NCBI GenBank assembly: GCA_029287875.1 | Contig: JARFQH010000272.1 | Span: forward strand, 1 to 17,634 | Reading direction: 5' to 3' | DNA length: 17,634 bases | DNA from: Desulfobacteraceae bacterium | GTDB taxonomy: Bacteria; Desulfobacterota; Desulfobacteria; Desulfobacterales; SG8-13 | Shown: positions 6,912-14,121 of the stretch, piece after piece | How the letters are laid out: every line of letters begins with the position of its first letter | How positions within the stretch are numbered: position 1 is the first letter of the stretch | Program-made: the position numbers and the translations under genes | The notes under the pieces: generated by a model | Told to the model about the DNA's origin: nothing | Database searches by the model: none | The model's input: only the letters and a program-made list of their open reading frames with translations

Positions 6912-7898
6912 TCAGGCGGCGGTTTTTAGTACATTCCGGGCGGCACGCACGATCCGCTGGGCATTGGGAATATAGTGGCTCTCCCGGCTGAACAGGGGAA
7001 TGACGACGTCGAAACCGGTAACCCGGCCAATCGGGGCCTCGAGGTAGTAAAACGATTTGTCAACCAGCTTAGACACAATTTCGGCCCCGGGACCATAACT
7101 GCGCGGGGCTTCGTGTATGATAACGGCGCGACCGGTCTTGCGCACCGATTCGGTGAACAGGCTGTCGTCGAGCGGCGACAAGGTCAGCAGATCCACGACT
7201 TCGGCATCAACGGTCTCCTTTTCTTTGAGGATTTCAGCCGCCTCGAGCGTGGGACGCATCATCGATCCATAGGAAACAAGGGTGATATCAGAGCCCTCCC
7301 GAACGATCTGCGATTTTCCGATCGGAAAGGTTTCTTCCTCCTCCGGAACTTCCTCACGAAAAGCCCGATAGAGGGCCTTGGATTCATAGAAAACGACCGG
7401 ATCGGGGTCCCGTATGGCACTAACCAGCAGGGCACGCGCATTGCGCGGTCCGGATGGAATCACCATTTTTAGTCCCGGCGTGTGAGCATAGTATACTTCG
7501 CGACTCTCCGAGTGGTGTTCCAATGCTCGCACTCCGCCGCTGTAGGGCATTCGGAGCACCATTGGAACGCTGAACCGGCCCTGCGACCGCCAGCGCAGAC
7601 GCGCGGCGTGGTTTTCGGTTTGATGAAACGCCTGGTAGCTGAACCCTGAAAATTGTATTTCACAAACCGGGCGAAGACCGAACGCGGCCATCCCGATCGA
7701 CATGCCGACGATGCCGGCTTCCGCCAAGGGGGTGTCTAAAACGCGCTGTTCCCCGAACTGATCGACCAGGCCTTCGGTTACGCGGAAGACACCGCCGTCC
7801 TGCCCGACGTCTTCTCCCAGCACGATCACCCGGTCGTCCTTTTCCATTTCCTGTTTGAGTGCCAGGTTGAGGGCCTGAACCATCGTCATTTTTGCCAT
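6912..7898 (-). CDS. pdhB: Pyruvate (2-oxoacid) dehydrogenase E1 component, beta subunit
   Basis: This 328-residue protein pairs with the alpha subunit encoded upstream to form the thiamine-diphosphate E1 heterotetramer that decarboxylates the 2-oxoacid and acylates E2. Visible family features are 'MTMVQALNLAL' at the N-terminus, 'VLGEDVGQDGGVFRVTEGL' (E29 in GEDVG), 'LAEAGIVGMSIGMA', 'EIQFSGF', 'MVLRMPYSGGVRALEHHSES' and a C-terminal transketolase domain beginning near 'SDITLVSYGSM'. Its length matches the family. It starts four bases after the E1alpha stop, and its GGGAGGAG Shine-Dalgarno lies within the end of that gene, so the two are translationally linked. Confidence 0.94.
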   Translation of the reverse strand: MAKMTMVQALNLALKQEMEKDDRVIVLGEDVGQDGGVFRVTEGLVDQFGEQRVLDTPLAEAGIVGMSIGMAAFGLRPVCEIQFSGFSYQAFHQTENHAARLRWRSQGRFSVPMVLRMPYSGGVRALEHHSESREVYYAHTPGLKMVIPSGPRNARALLVSAIRDPDPVVFYESKALYRAFREEVPEEEETFPIGKSQIVREGSDITLVSYGSMMRPTLEAAEILKEKETVDAEVVDLLTLSPLDDSLFTESVRKTGRAVIIHEAPRSYGPGAEIVSKLVDKSFYYLEAPIGRVTGFDVVIPLFSRESHYIPNAQRIVRAARNVLKTAA

Positions 7899-7902
7899 CG
7901 GT

Positions 7903-8997
7903 TTACTCCTCCCTTTTTTCAGCCAGCTCGCGTTCCAGAAATTCCTTTTGCTCTATTAGAAACGGCGGCATTTCGGCATAGGCGTGTTTGAACATGTCGG
8001 ACGGAGCGCCGAATTCCTTCATCTGCTGTTCGGCCCGATCGACGGCAGCCTGTATCTTTTCTTTAATGTCGGTTTCCGTGGCCGCGATCTTTTCGTCGGA
8101 GAGAAGTTTTTTCCGAGTAAGGTACTTCTGGAGTCGGGTCAGAGGGTCGCGCTTTCGCCAGTCTTCAACCTCTTCGTCGGTCCGGTACCGTTTGGGATCG
8201 TCGGCCGTGGTGTGAACCGACATACGGTAGGTGACGCATTCGATAAGGGTTGATCCCTCGCCCTTTCGGGCACGTTCCACCGCTTCTGCGGCGGCGGCAT
8301 ATACGGCCAGCACATCGTTGCCGTCCACCTGGATGCCCGGCAGGCCATAGGCCAGCGCTTTCTGCGCCAGTGTCTGGGATCGAGTCTGTTTCTTGCGCGG
8401 TAATGAAATGGCCCACTGGTTGTTCTGACAGACGAAAATCACCGGCGTCTGAAACACCCCGGCAAAATTGAGGGCCTCGTGAAAATCACCCTGCGATGTG
8501 GCTCCGTCGCCGAAGAAAGTCATAACGACGTCGTCTTTTTTTCGATACCGGATCCCGAACCCGATGCCGACCGCGTGAAGCATCTGGGAGCCGACCGGAA
8601 TCGACACCGGCAAGTTGTGACTGTCTTCGGGCACCTGCGCTCCCTCGTTGAAACCGTTGTTGGCAACAATGACGCTCTCCAGCGTCCGGCCGCGCCATAT
8701 TTCAGCGGCCGTTTCTCTGAAGGAAGGAACCATCCAGTCCGAATCGCGCAACACGGCAACCGCTCCAACCTGAGAAGCTTCCTGCCCTGTTATCGGCGGG
8801 AAGGTTCCGATGCGCCCCTGTCGCTGCAGATTGAGCAGCCTCTCGTCGAATCGACGCCCGAGAAGCATGGCGGCGTAAATTCTTGACAAGGTTTCTTCCG
8901 GTATGTCCGGTTCCAATGATTCATCCAGGTTGCCCTCCGCATCCAGAATAGAGAGGAAGTCGATGTGGTAGGGGAGGTCAATTTTGCTTCTTGGCAT
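7903..8997 (-). CDS. pdhA: Pyruvate (2-oxoacid) dehydrogenase E1 component, alpha subunit
   Basis: This 364-residue protein carries the thiamine diphosphate/Mg site: 'FFGDGATSQGDFHEALNFAG' with G163-D164-G165, and N192 in 'CQNNQWA', the classical GDG-x(26-28)-N motif. 'PITGQEASQVGAV' and 'LPGIQVDGNDVLAVY' resemble my recollection of Bacillus-type pyruvate E1alpha more than branched-chain E1alpha. An alternative GTG at 9054 would add 19 residues, but the ATG at 8997 has AAGGAG seven bases upstream and is preferred; the extra stretch contains a hairpin and is probably leader. It is the first gene of the operon and is divergent from the acyl-CoA dehydrogenase. Pyruvate as substrate is inferred from similarity and context. 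Confidence 0.93.
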   Translation of the reverse strand: MPRSKIDLPYHIDFLSILDAEGNLDESLEPDIPEETLSRIYAAMLLGRRFDERLLNLQRQGRIGTFPPITGQEASQVGAVAVLRDSDWMVPSFRETAAEIWRGRTLESVIVANNGFNEGAQVPEDSHNLPVSIPVGSQMLHAVGIGFGIRYRKKDDVVMTFFGDGATSQGDFHEALNFAGVFQTPVIFVCQNNQWAISLPRKKQTRSQTLAQKALAYGLPGIQVDGNDVLAVYAAAAEAVERARKGEGSTLIECVTYRMSVHTTADDPKRYRTDEEVEDWRKRDPLTRLQKYLTRKKLLSDEKIAATETDIKEKIQAAVDRAEQQMKEFGAPSDMFKHAYAEMPPFLIEQKEFLERELAEKREE

Positions 8998-9031
8998 GGC
9001 AAAACTCCTTGATGGGTCGGCCTGCTCAAAA

Positions 9032-9052
9032 GCCGGAATACGAAATTCCGGC
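9032..9052. promoter_or_regulatory. Leader hairpin before pdhA
   Basis: GCCGGAAT (9032-9039) and ATTCCGGC (9045-9052) form a perfect 8-bp stem with the 5-base loop ACGAA. It lies in the predicted pdhA leader, ending about 35 bases before the ATG. It has no U-tract, so it is more likely an RNA-stability or protein-binding element, or a DNA operator, than a terminator. Confidence 0.45.
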
Positions 9053-9098
9053 ACTATGACGTACTTAGAAAAACTGTGAAAATCGTGGCAGGAGAAGT

Positions 9099-9115
9099 TT
9101 GACAGATGGTGTCAA
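9099..9115. promoter_or_regulatory. Operator-like palindrome TTGACA-N5-TGTCAA
   Basis: Perfect 6-bp inverted arms around GATGG lie just downstream of the transcription start predicted for the pdhA promoter (-10 at 9126-9131), a usual place for a repressor site. A related site sharing TGACA/TGTCA half-sites but with a 7-base spacer lies at 9153-9171. Confidence 0.45.
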
Positions 9116-9125
9116 TTGAAGCAAA

Positions 9126-9153
9126 TACATAATTTCATGACGCTTTGTTTCAA
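9126..9153 (-). promoter_or_regulatory. Candidate pdhA operon promoter
   Basis: On the minus strand, -35 TTGAAA (9153-9148) and -10 TATGTA (9131-9126) are spaced by 16 bases. Transcription would start near 9119, with a leader of about 120 nt before pdhA. The prediction is consensus-based only. Confidence 0.35.
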
Positions 9154-9171
9154 TGACAAGCTTGATGTCAT
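9153..9171. promoter_or_regulatory. Operator-like palindrome ATGACA-N7-TGTCAT
   Basis: Perfect 6-bp arms flank AGCTTGA. The site abuts the -35 element proposed for pdhA and shares the TGACA half-site with the 9099-9115 palindrome. The unequal spacers (5 and 7) weaken the idea that one dimeric regulator binds both. Confidence 0.4.
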
Positions 9172-9305
9172 GCTTACTGCACCACGTTGTTGAAGCAGTT
9201 TCTCATGCTATTTTTTTCGCTTAATGTTTAATATGCAACCGTTATCATCTTAGTCAAGTAGCCGGTGCATGGCGGTCTAAGGTTCCGGCATCATTACAAT
9301 CATGG

Positions 9306-9321
9306 TTGCCGCATACGGCAA
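9306..9321. promoter_or_regulatory. Operator-like palindrome TTGCCG-N4-CGGCAA
   Basis: Perfect 6-bp arms flank CATA. It ends two bases before the -35 proposed for the acyl-CoA dehydrogenase (9324-9329), where an activator or repressor could act. Confidence 0.4.
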
Positions 9322-9323
9322 GG

Positions 9324-9352
9324 TTTACTTGTCTTTGTCGGGTGACTATGAT
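9324..9352 (+). promoter_or_regulatory. Candidate promoter of the acyl-CoA dehydrogenase gene
   Basis: TTTACT (9324-9329) and TATGAT (9347-9352) are spaced by 17 bases, with an A+T-rich stretch after the -10. The start would be about 48 bases before the ATG. Confidence 0.4.
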
Positions 9353-9406
9353 TTAAAAATAAAGATCCGCCAGCATTGACGCACTCTTCCTCTGGAGGTT
9401 TTTGAC

Positions 9407-10561
9407 ATGGATTTCAACATACCGGAAGATATCGGCGGCGACGCCGAAAACTTTGGCCTTTTTCTTGCGAGCCATCTTAAACCGCACCTTTCGTCATGGT
9501 ACAAAGGCGGGGAGGTGCCGGCCGGATTTTACCGCCAAATGGGTGCTGAAGGCTGGCTTGGCATTCAGTGGAAAGACGGTGGTCTCGCGAAGACGTCGTC
9601 GCTCAGAGAAGCGTTGATCAACGAGGGACTGGCGAAGTTGTCCCCTGGGGTGGCCATTTCGGTACTGGCTCACGTGAATCTCGGCTTGATAGGGCTCTAT
9701 CTGTTCGGTTCGGATCAGTTGAAACAACGCTACGGCCGGCACGTTGCACGCGGTGAAACCCTGATGTGTCTCGGAAATACCGAAAACACGGCCGGCAGCG
9801 ATGTGGCCGGCATATCGATGAAAGCCGAAAAAGCCGAGGGCGGCTGGCGGCTGAGTGGAACCAAGGCGTACGTCACCAACGGTTATTTCGCCGATCTGGG
9901 CGTTGTCACAGCCGTTTCGGACCCCGAAGCAACCCGCACCCGCCGCCTCTCGATGTTCCTGGTGGAATTAAACTCGCCGAATATCAAACGCACGAAGCTC
10001 AACAAACAAGTGTGGATTCCTTCGGACCTCACACGACTGCAGTTCAGTGACGTGTTCGTGCCGGATGATCATCTTTTGGGCGAGCGCGGACGAGGACTTA
10101 AGCAGGTGCTCGAGGTTTTTACTTGGAGCCGTCTCCCGATCAGCGCCCTTACCCTGGGGACGGCGGTTGGCGCCTTCGAAATGGCGTTGGGCCGGGCCCG
10201 AAGACGGGAGATCTTTGGAAAAAAGATTGTCGAATTTCAAGCCAAGGCATTCGAATTCGCCGATTTCTATGCCCGAATGGAAGCGGCGCGCCTTATGCTC
10301 CTGAAGGCCTGCAGTGTCGCGGATGCCGGTGGTGATTTTCGCCAGGAATCATCACTGGCCAAGTATCTCGCGGTCCAGATCGCAAGGGAAATAACACCTT
10401 GGGCTGCTGACATTTTCGGTGCCGCATCGGTCGTTTTCGAGCACCCGATCCACAAATACCCGATGGATGCCTGGGCTTCGTCACTGGGCGAGGGGACGCA
10501 GGATGTGCAGAAACTGGTGATATTCAGGGAATTGATGAAGAAGTATGAAAGCGGGGAATAA
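9407..10561 (+). CDS. Acyl-CoA dehydrogenase family protein
   Basis: This 384-residue FAD enzyme of the acyl-CoA dehydrogenase superfamily, which introduces an alpha-beta double bond into acyl-CoA, has the usual N-terminal helical, middle beta and C-terminal helical domains. Features include 'LGNTENTAGSDVAGI', the counterpart of the family 'ALTEP-GSD' motif, followed by 'GTKAYVTNG'. The C-terminal 'SLGEGTQDVQKLVIFREL' matches the family 'YEGT-x-x-x-Q' block, placing the presumed catalytic base at E362. GGAGG lies eight bases before the ATG. The gene stands alone on its strand, divergent from pdhA and convergent with the dehydrogenase at 10614. No electron-transfer flavoprotein gene is in the window. 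The substrate cannot be assigned. Confidence 0.9.
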   Translation: MDFNIPEDIGGDAENFGLFLASHLKPHLSSWYKGGEVPAGFYRQMGAEGWLGIQWKDGGLAKTSSLREALINEGLAKLSPGVAISVLAHVNLGLIGLYLFGSDQLKQRYGRHVARGETLMCLGNTENTAGSDVAGISMKAEKAEGGWRLSGTKAYVTNGYFADLGVVTAVSDPEATRTRRLSMFLVELNSPNIKRTKLNKQVWIPSDLTRLQFSDVFVPDDHLLGERGRGLKQVLEVFTWSRLPISALTLGTAVGAFEMALGRARRREIFGKKIVEFQAKAFEFADFYARMEAARLMLLKACSVADAGGDFRQESSLAKYLAVQIAREITPWAADIFGAASVVFEHPIHKYPMDAWASSLGEGTQDVQKLVIFRELMKKYESGE

Positions 10562-10613
10562 GTGGATCATTAGTGTAAAGAGTTGCCGAAGGCTACAGCA
10601 GCTTCTTCTCGTT

Positions 10614-11642
10614 TCAGGGCGTCAGTACGACCTTGCCGAACATCTCACCGCGCTCCATCAAGCCGTAAGCCGCCTTTCCTTCGCTGAGCGGCAGGATGCG
10701 ATCGATGACCGGTTTCAGTCGGCCGGTGCAGACCAGCTTGACAATGTCGCGAAAATCCTGGTGGGATCCCATAGTGCTGCCGATCAGGCTGATCTGTTTG
10801 CCGAAGATGTAACGCATGTCGATCTGCGCTGTCGGGCCGGAGGTGTTGCCGACGATGACGACTCGGCCGCCGCGGGCCACCGCCAGCATGCTCTGGTTGA
10901 TGGTGGCCTGGCCGACGTTGTCCACCACGACATCCACACCGCGTTTGTCGGTCAACCGATAGATTTCCCTGCTCCAGTCGACTTTGGAACGATCGAGGGC
11001 GACATCGGCGCCCAGTTCTCGGGCTTTCTCGGCTTTTAGTCGGTTTCCGGCCACTGCATAGACCCTGGCACCGGCGAGCTTGGCAATTTGAATCGCCATG
11101 CTGTTAACCCCGCCGCCGGACCCGACCACCAACACTGTTTCACCGGCCCTCAGGCGGGCCCGGTGGATCAGCATGCGCCAGGCGGTCAGGCTGACCAAAA
11201 GCGGCGCTGCGCCAGCAGGGAATTCAAGACCGTCAGGCTTGGCGGCCAGGTTTGCGGCCGGTACCGCCAGATATTCGGCCGCGCCGCCGCGGGTGTGCTC
11301 CCCGATAACGTGGTAGCCGGGGCTCAGCGAATCCTCTCCGCGACGGGTATATTCGTCGGCAGTCAGACTGATACCGGGGTCGACGATGACGGCCTGGCCG
11401 ACACGCCAACCGGTGACGTTTCGTCCGACATCGACGATTTCACCGGCGACATCGGCCCCGCACCAGTGCGGCATGTCGAGCTTCAGGCCCGGCCAGCCCC
11501 GACGCACCCAGATATCCAGATGATTCAGAGCGCAGGCTCGAACCCGCACGACCACATCATCGGGACCCGCAGACGGGTCGGCAACGTCACCATATTGGAT
11601 GACATTCAGGTCTCCGTGTTCTTCGAAATAGAGTGCTTTCAT
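10614..11642 (-). CDS. Medium-chain dehydrogenase/reductase (quinone oxidoreductase-like) lacking structural zinc cysteines
   Basis: This 342-residue MDR-superfamily NAD(P)-dependent oxidoreductase has a GroES-like N-terminal domain ('CALNHLDIWVRRGWPG', residues 37-52) and a Rossmann domain with 'VLVVGSGGGVNSMAIQIAKL' from about 170. It ends in 'FGKVVLTP', typical of this zinc-ADH-like subfamily. In relatives I recall, the loop after 'PGIS' carries four structural-zinc cysteines; here those positions are L93, D96, T99 and S107. The usual 'GHE' catalytic motif reads 'GAD' (62-64). It is probably zinc-independent or acts on a different substrate. It is the last gene of the inositol-type operon, starting 21 bases after the isomerase stop. 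Substrate unknown. Confidence 0.85.
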   Translation of the reverse strand: MKALYFEEHGDLNVIQYGDVADPSAGPDDVVVRVRACALNHLDIWVRRGWPGLKLDMPHWCGADVAGEIVDVGRNVTGWRVGQAVIVDPGISLTADEYTRRGEDSLSPGYHVIGEHTRGGAAEYLAVPAANLAAKPDGLEFPAGAAPLLVSLTAWRMLIHRARLRAGETVLVVGSGGGVNSMAIQIAKLAGARVYAVAGNRLKAEKARELGADVALDRSKVDWSREIYRLTDKRGVDVVVDNVGQATINQSMLAVARGGRVVIVGNTSGPTAQIDMRYIFGKQISLIGSTMGSHQDFRDIVKLVCTGRLKPVIDRILPLSEGKAAYGLMERGEMFGKVVLTP

Positions 11643-11663
11643 TTCAATGATGACAGCAGGGGT

Positions 11664-12515
11664 TTAGGCACCGACGTCCAGGCCGGCCTGGGCGAAGATT
11701 GGCATCAGAAAGGAAAGGCTTTCCCGTCCGGCCTCCACGGGTGTGTCGACGTAAGGATAGAGTTCAAGGCTGATATCGCCGTGATATCCAAGTCGCTTCA
11801 TGGTGTCGAAGACATCGATGAAGCGGATGTCGCCGTGCCCGGCAATCAGATGGGCATGCAGACGGGAGGGAGCGATATCTTCGATATGAACATGACCGAT
11901 CCACTCGAAGAGCTCTTCGAACGCCGTAGCCGGGTTTTCACCGGCGCAGTAAAAATGACCGATGTCGAAGTTCAAACCGACGGCATTGGATTTGATATCC
12001 TTGATGAACGATTTGAATTCCGGTGTGTTTTCCATCAGCAAGTTCGGCTCTGGTTCGATCAGGATTTTGATGCCCAGTTCCTCTGCCAGAGGTATTACGC
12101 GTTCCAGGCCTTTATGGAACAGCCTGACGGCCGTTTCACGGGAAATTCCGTCGGTTAGGGGGCCGCCCGGCGGTACGGAAATATTTTCGCACCCCAGGAA
12201 ACGGGCGACCTCAAGGCTGTCGAGCGTATGACGAATTCGGACTTCGCGCCGTTTTGGGTCCGCTTCGATCCATGACGGCAGGTAGGTGTCGCCGATGGCA
12301 AACAGGGTGAAACTGTTGATATTGGTAATCGCGAGACGGTGGCGTTCGAGAAGCTCTTTGAGTCGGACCATCTTATTCTCGTCAAAATCGGGCGGATAGA
12401 GATGAGGCCGGTCCCCCATGATTTCGACCCCGCGGAAACCGAGTCCGGCAATTTTCTCAACCGCGTCGAACAGATCGGATTTGACGAACGCGTTGGTGCT
12501 GTAGCCGAATATCAT
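11664..12515 (-). CDS. Sugar-phosphate isomerase/epimerase family TIM-barrel protein
   Basis: This 283-residue member of the xylose-isomerase-like/AP-endonuclease-2 TIM-barrel family (which includes the IolE/IolI inositol enzymes) begins 'MIFGYSTNAF' and carries metal-site blocks expected for the family: 'ILIEPEPN', 'LNFDIGHFYCAGE', 'HVHIEDI', 'HGDIRFIDVF' and 'ISLELYPY'. The Glu, Asp-x-Gly-His, His-x-His and final Glu would bind a divalent metal for isomerisation, epimerisation or dehydration of a sugar or cyclitol. Its ATG overlaps the stop of the upstream inositol-phosphate synthase gene by four bases (ATGA), so the two are almost certainly co-translated. The exact reaction is unknown; a role in cyclitol metabolism is inferred from its partner. 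Confidence 0.85.
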   Translation of the reverse strand: MIFGYSTNAFVKSDLFDAVEKIAGLGFRGVEIMGDRPHLYPPDFDENKMVRLKELLERHRLAITNINSFTLFAIGDTYLPSWIEADPKRREVRIRHTLDSLEVARFLGCENISVPPGGPLTDGISRETAVRLFHKGLERVIPLAEELGIKILIEPEPNLLMENTPEFKSFIKDIKSNAVGLNFDIGHFYCAGENPATAFEELFEWIGHVHIEDIAPSRLHAHLIAGHGDIRFIDVFDTMKRLGYHGDISLELYPYVDTPVEAGRESLSFLMPIFAQAGLDVGA

Positions 12516-13705
12516 GGGCGCTCCTCTGCTTTAGACACAGCGGATGACATCTTTTTCTCACAGCGACGTTCCAACAGATCCATGCTGTTGAGCTGCTCCT
12601 GGAAGGTCCGGGGCGCCTTCGGTCCGACCGGTTTTTTGAAGTAGAATCCCAGTTCGGGCACCGGCCCGCTGTGGCCGGCCAGCTGCAGCGCGGCCATCCA
12701 GCGGCCGAGGTCAAGCGCCATCGGTGCGGCCAGGATGGAATCCCGGCCCTGTAAGTTGAGACGGATGCTCATCGGCAGGTCGAACAGCCCCCTGAAGTCA
12801 ATGACATCCCAGGCCTCTTTGGCATCTCCCCGCGGCGCGTAGTAATCGATGTGAACCTTATGGGTCGGTGTACTGTAGCGCCCGCCGACCGGGTAGCCGA
12901 GAATGTCGTCGAGCAGGTCGGTTTTGTTGGCGACTTTACCTGCGGCTCGTTCAGGCTCCATCAGATTTTTTCCATCCGCATTGCCGAGGATGTTGAGGCT
13001 GTACCATCCGTCGACCGTCAATCTCCGGGCCTTCAGGGCCGACGCCAGAACCACTTTGAGGTAGGTTTGACCGGTCTTGCCGTCGCGTCCGCACAGCGGC
13101 ACCTCCCGCTTGACGGCTTCTGTGACGAGTACCGGTATCTCGACGGCATTGGGTGTGAAGTTGACCACCGGAACACCTGAGGTAACCGCTGCCAAAGCGT
13201 AGGCGAGGTCAGGCATACTGCGGTTACCGGCGGTTTCATAGAGTTCCGACAGGCTTCGGCAGTGATCGAAATTATTCAGGGGAGCGGCGGGAAGCAGGTT
13301 GATGAGAACCGGTAAGCATCTGTCATGCGCCTTTCGAAATTCTCGAATGTCGGCTGCCAATTGTTCTACCTGGCCTTGCAGGTTTAGGCCCGGCGCCGGG
13401 GCCGCCTTGACCGCTATTCGATCCAGTTGGTCGGCATGGAGACGGCAAACAGGCTCCGGAACGACGCCCTGACACAGGGCCGATGACGTCAGGGATTGCG
13501 GGTTATTGTCCCAGCCGGCGATCTGCGTCTCTTCAACTGCCGAGAGAAACGTGAATTTGCCTTGGGTTGTCAGGCTGGGCATGACGATTTCAGGCGTCCT
13601 GCGGCAGGCTGTAACGGCGATCGCCAGCGTCGATGCGATCGCACCCTTGGCCCCGGCAACAAGCAGCAAAAGAGGGCGTTTTCCTGGTAAACCGGTGTTT
13701 GTCAT
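12512..13705 (-). CDS. ino1: Divergent myo-inositol-1-phosphate synthase
   Basis: This 397-residue member of the NAD-dependent inositol-3-phosphate synthase family cyclises glucose-6-phosphate to inositol phosphate. An N-terminal 'VAGAKGAIAST' nucleotide-binding turn lies at residues 16-26. Family blocks are recognisable but altered: 'CGRDGKTGQT' for the usual 'GDDFKSGQT', 'WYSLNILGNADG' for 'SWNHLGNNDG', and 'HIDYYAPRGDAKEAWDV' for the segment carrying 'Y-P-GD-K-A-D'. The ATG at 13705 is preferred over TTG at 13738 because it has GGAG and AAGG upstream and begins just before the nucleotide-binding strand. It is the first gene of a three-gene operon. The divergence leaves open a related cyclase reaction or a different product. 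Confidence 0.85.
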   Translation of the reverse strand: MTNTGLPGKRPLLLLVAGAKGAIASTLAIAVTACRRTPEIVMPSLTTQGKFTFLSAVEETQIAGWDNNPQSLTSSALCQGVVPEPVCRLHADQLDRIAVKAAPAPGLNLQGQVEQLAADIREFRKAHDRCLPVLINLLPAAPLNNFDHCRSLSELYETAGNRSMPDLAYALAAVTSGVPVVNFTPNAVEIPVLVTEAVKREVPLCGRDGKTGQTYLKVVLASALKARRLTVDGWYSLNILGNADGKNLMEPERAAGKVANKTDLLDDILGYPVGGRYSTPTHKVHIDYYAPRGDAKEAWDVIDFRGLFDLPMSIRLNLQGRDSILAAPMALDLGRWMAALQLAGHSGPVPELGFYFKKPVGPKAPRTFQEQLNSMDLLERRCEKKMSSAVSKAEERP

Positions 13706-13803
13706 GAACCTTAACTCCAAGTCCTGACGATACTGCAAGATATGATTGTCGACGTGTCAGCTTTCAGCCGCAATAGTCCTTTCTGTCAGGCAGCCGAACG
13801 ATT

Positions 13804-13832
13804 GTTCGAGGTCATTTATACGCGTCTCGAAC
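13804..13832. promoter_or_regulatory. Inverted repeat GTTCGAG-N15-CTCGAAC upstream of the inositol-type operon
   Basis: Perfect 7-bp arms (13804-13810 and 13826-13832) enclose a 15-base A+T-rich loop. On the minus strand this loop contains TATAAA (13820-13815), a possible -10. No convincing -35 was found at the right spacing. The site lies about 100 bases before the ino1-like ATG and could be an operator. Confidence 0.35.
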
Positions 13833-14061
13833 TGGGCTCACCACGGAATTGTCGAGATTTAAAGCACCTGGGAGCCACTAAGCGTTGAGCGACCTGAACC
13901 ACGGTTATGAGAAAAAAGAACTATTACAAGTTAAGGACCATGACTGTCAAGCCAGTTCTCGCGAACGCAATTGACGGAAACAATATTCACGCGGCCGTTT
14001 TTCTGGATCCGAAACTGAAGGTAAAACAGAATCGATTTGAGTTTTGATGTTGCAGGGGGAT

Positions 14062-14103
14062 ACCGGCAGGAGCGGCGATAAAACACTACTGCGTCCCGCC
14101 GGT
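14062..14103. repeat. G+C-rich palindrome after the ABC ATPase gene
   Basis: ACCGGCAGGA (14062-14071) and TCCCGCCGGT (14094-14103) pair over 10 bp with one G-T wobble, enclosing 22 bases that include CTACTGCGT. It starts 19 bases after the ATPase stop on the minus strand and may mark the transcript end, but no T-run follows. Confidence 0.45.
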
Positions 14104-14121
14104 GCGTCATATAAAGGGACT

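Larger units (their letters stand above)
9055..9406. other. Divergent control region between pdhA operon and acyl-CoA dehydrogenase
   Basis: This 352-base stretch holds no recognisable gene. It contains promoter-like elements for both directions and several short palindromes: TTGACA-N5-TGTCAA (9099-9115), ATGACA-N7-TGTCAT (9153-9171) and TTGCCG-N4-CGGCAA (9306-9321). No sigma-54 site with correct GG-N10-GC spacing was found. Confidence 0.6.
13706..14121. other. Intergenic region upstream of the inositol-type operon
   Basis: These 416 bases separate the operon at 13705 from the end of the ABC ATPase gene. They contain a 7-bp inverted repeat (13804-13832), a 35-codon plus-strand ORF with a weak Shine-Dalgarno (13940-14047) and a G+C-rich palindrome (14062-14103). 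No recognisable gene is present. Confidence 0.55.

Noticed and set aside
9055..9406. Sigma-54 promoter in the divergent region
   Set aside because: Candidates such as TGGTGCAGTAAGCA have the wrong distance between the GG and GC elements (8 instead of 10).
11088..12158. Plus-strand frame of 356 codons opposite the dehydrogenase and isomerase genes
   Set aside because: Crosses two well-supported minus-strand genes and their junction; no recognisable domain.
14062..14103. Strong intrinsic terminator for the ABC operon
   Set aside because: The stem is good but the loop is 22 bases and no T-run follows on the minus strand; kept only as a palindrome.
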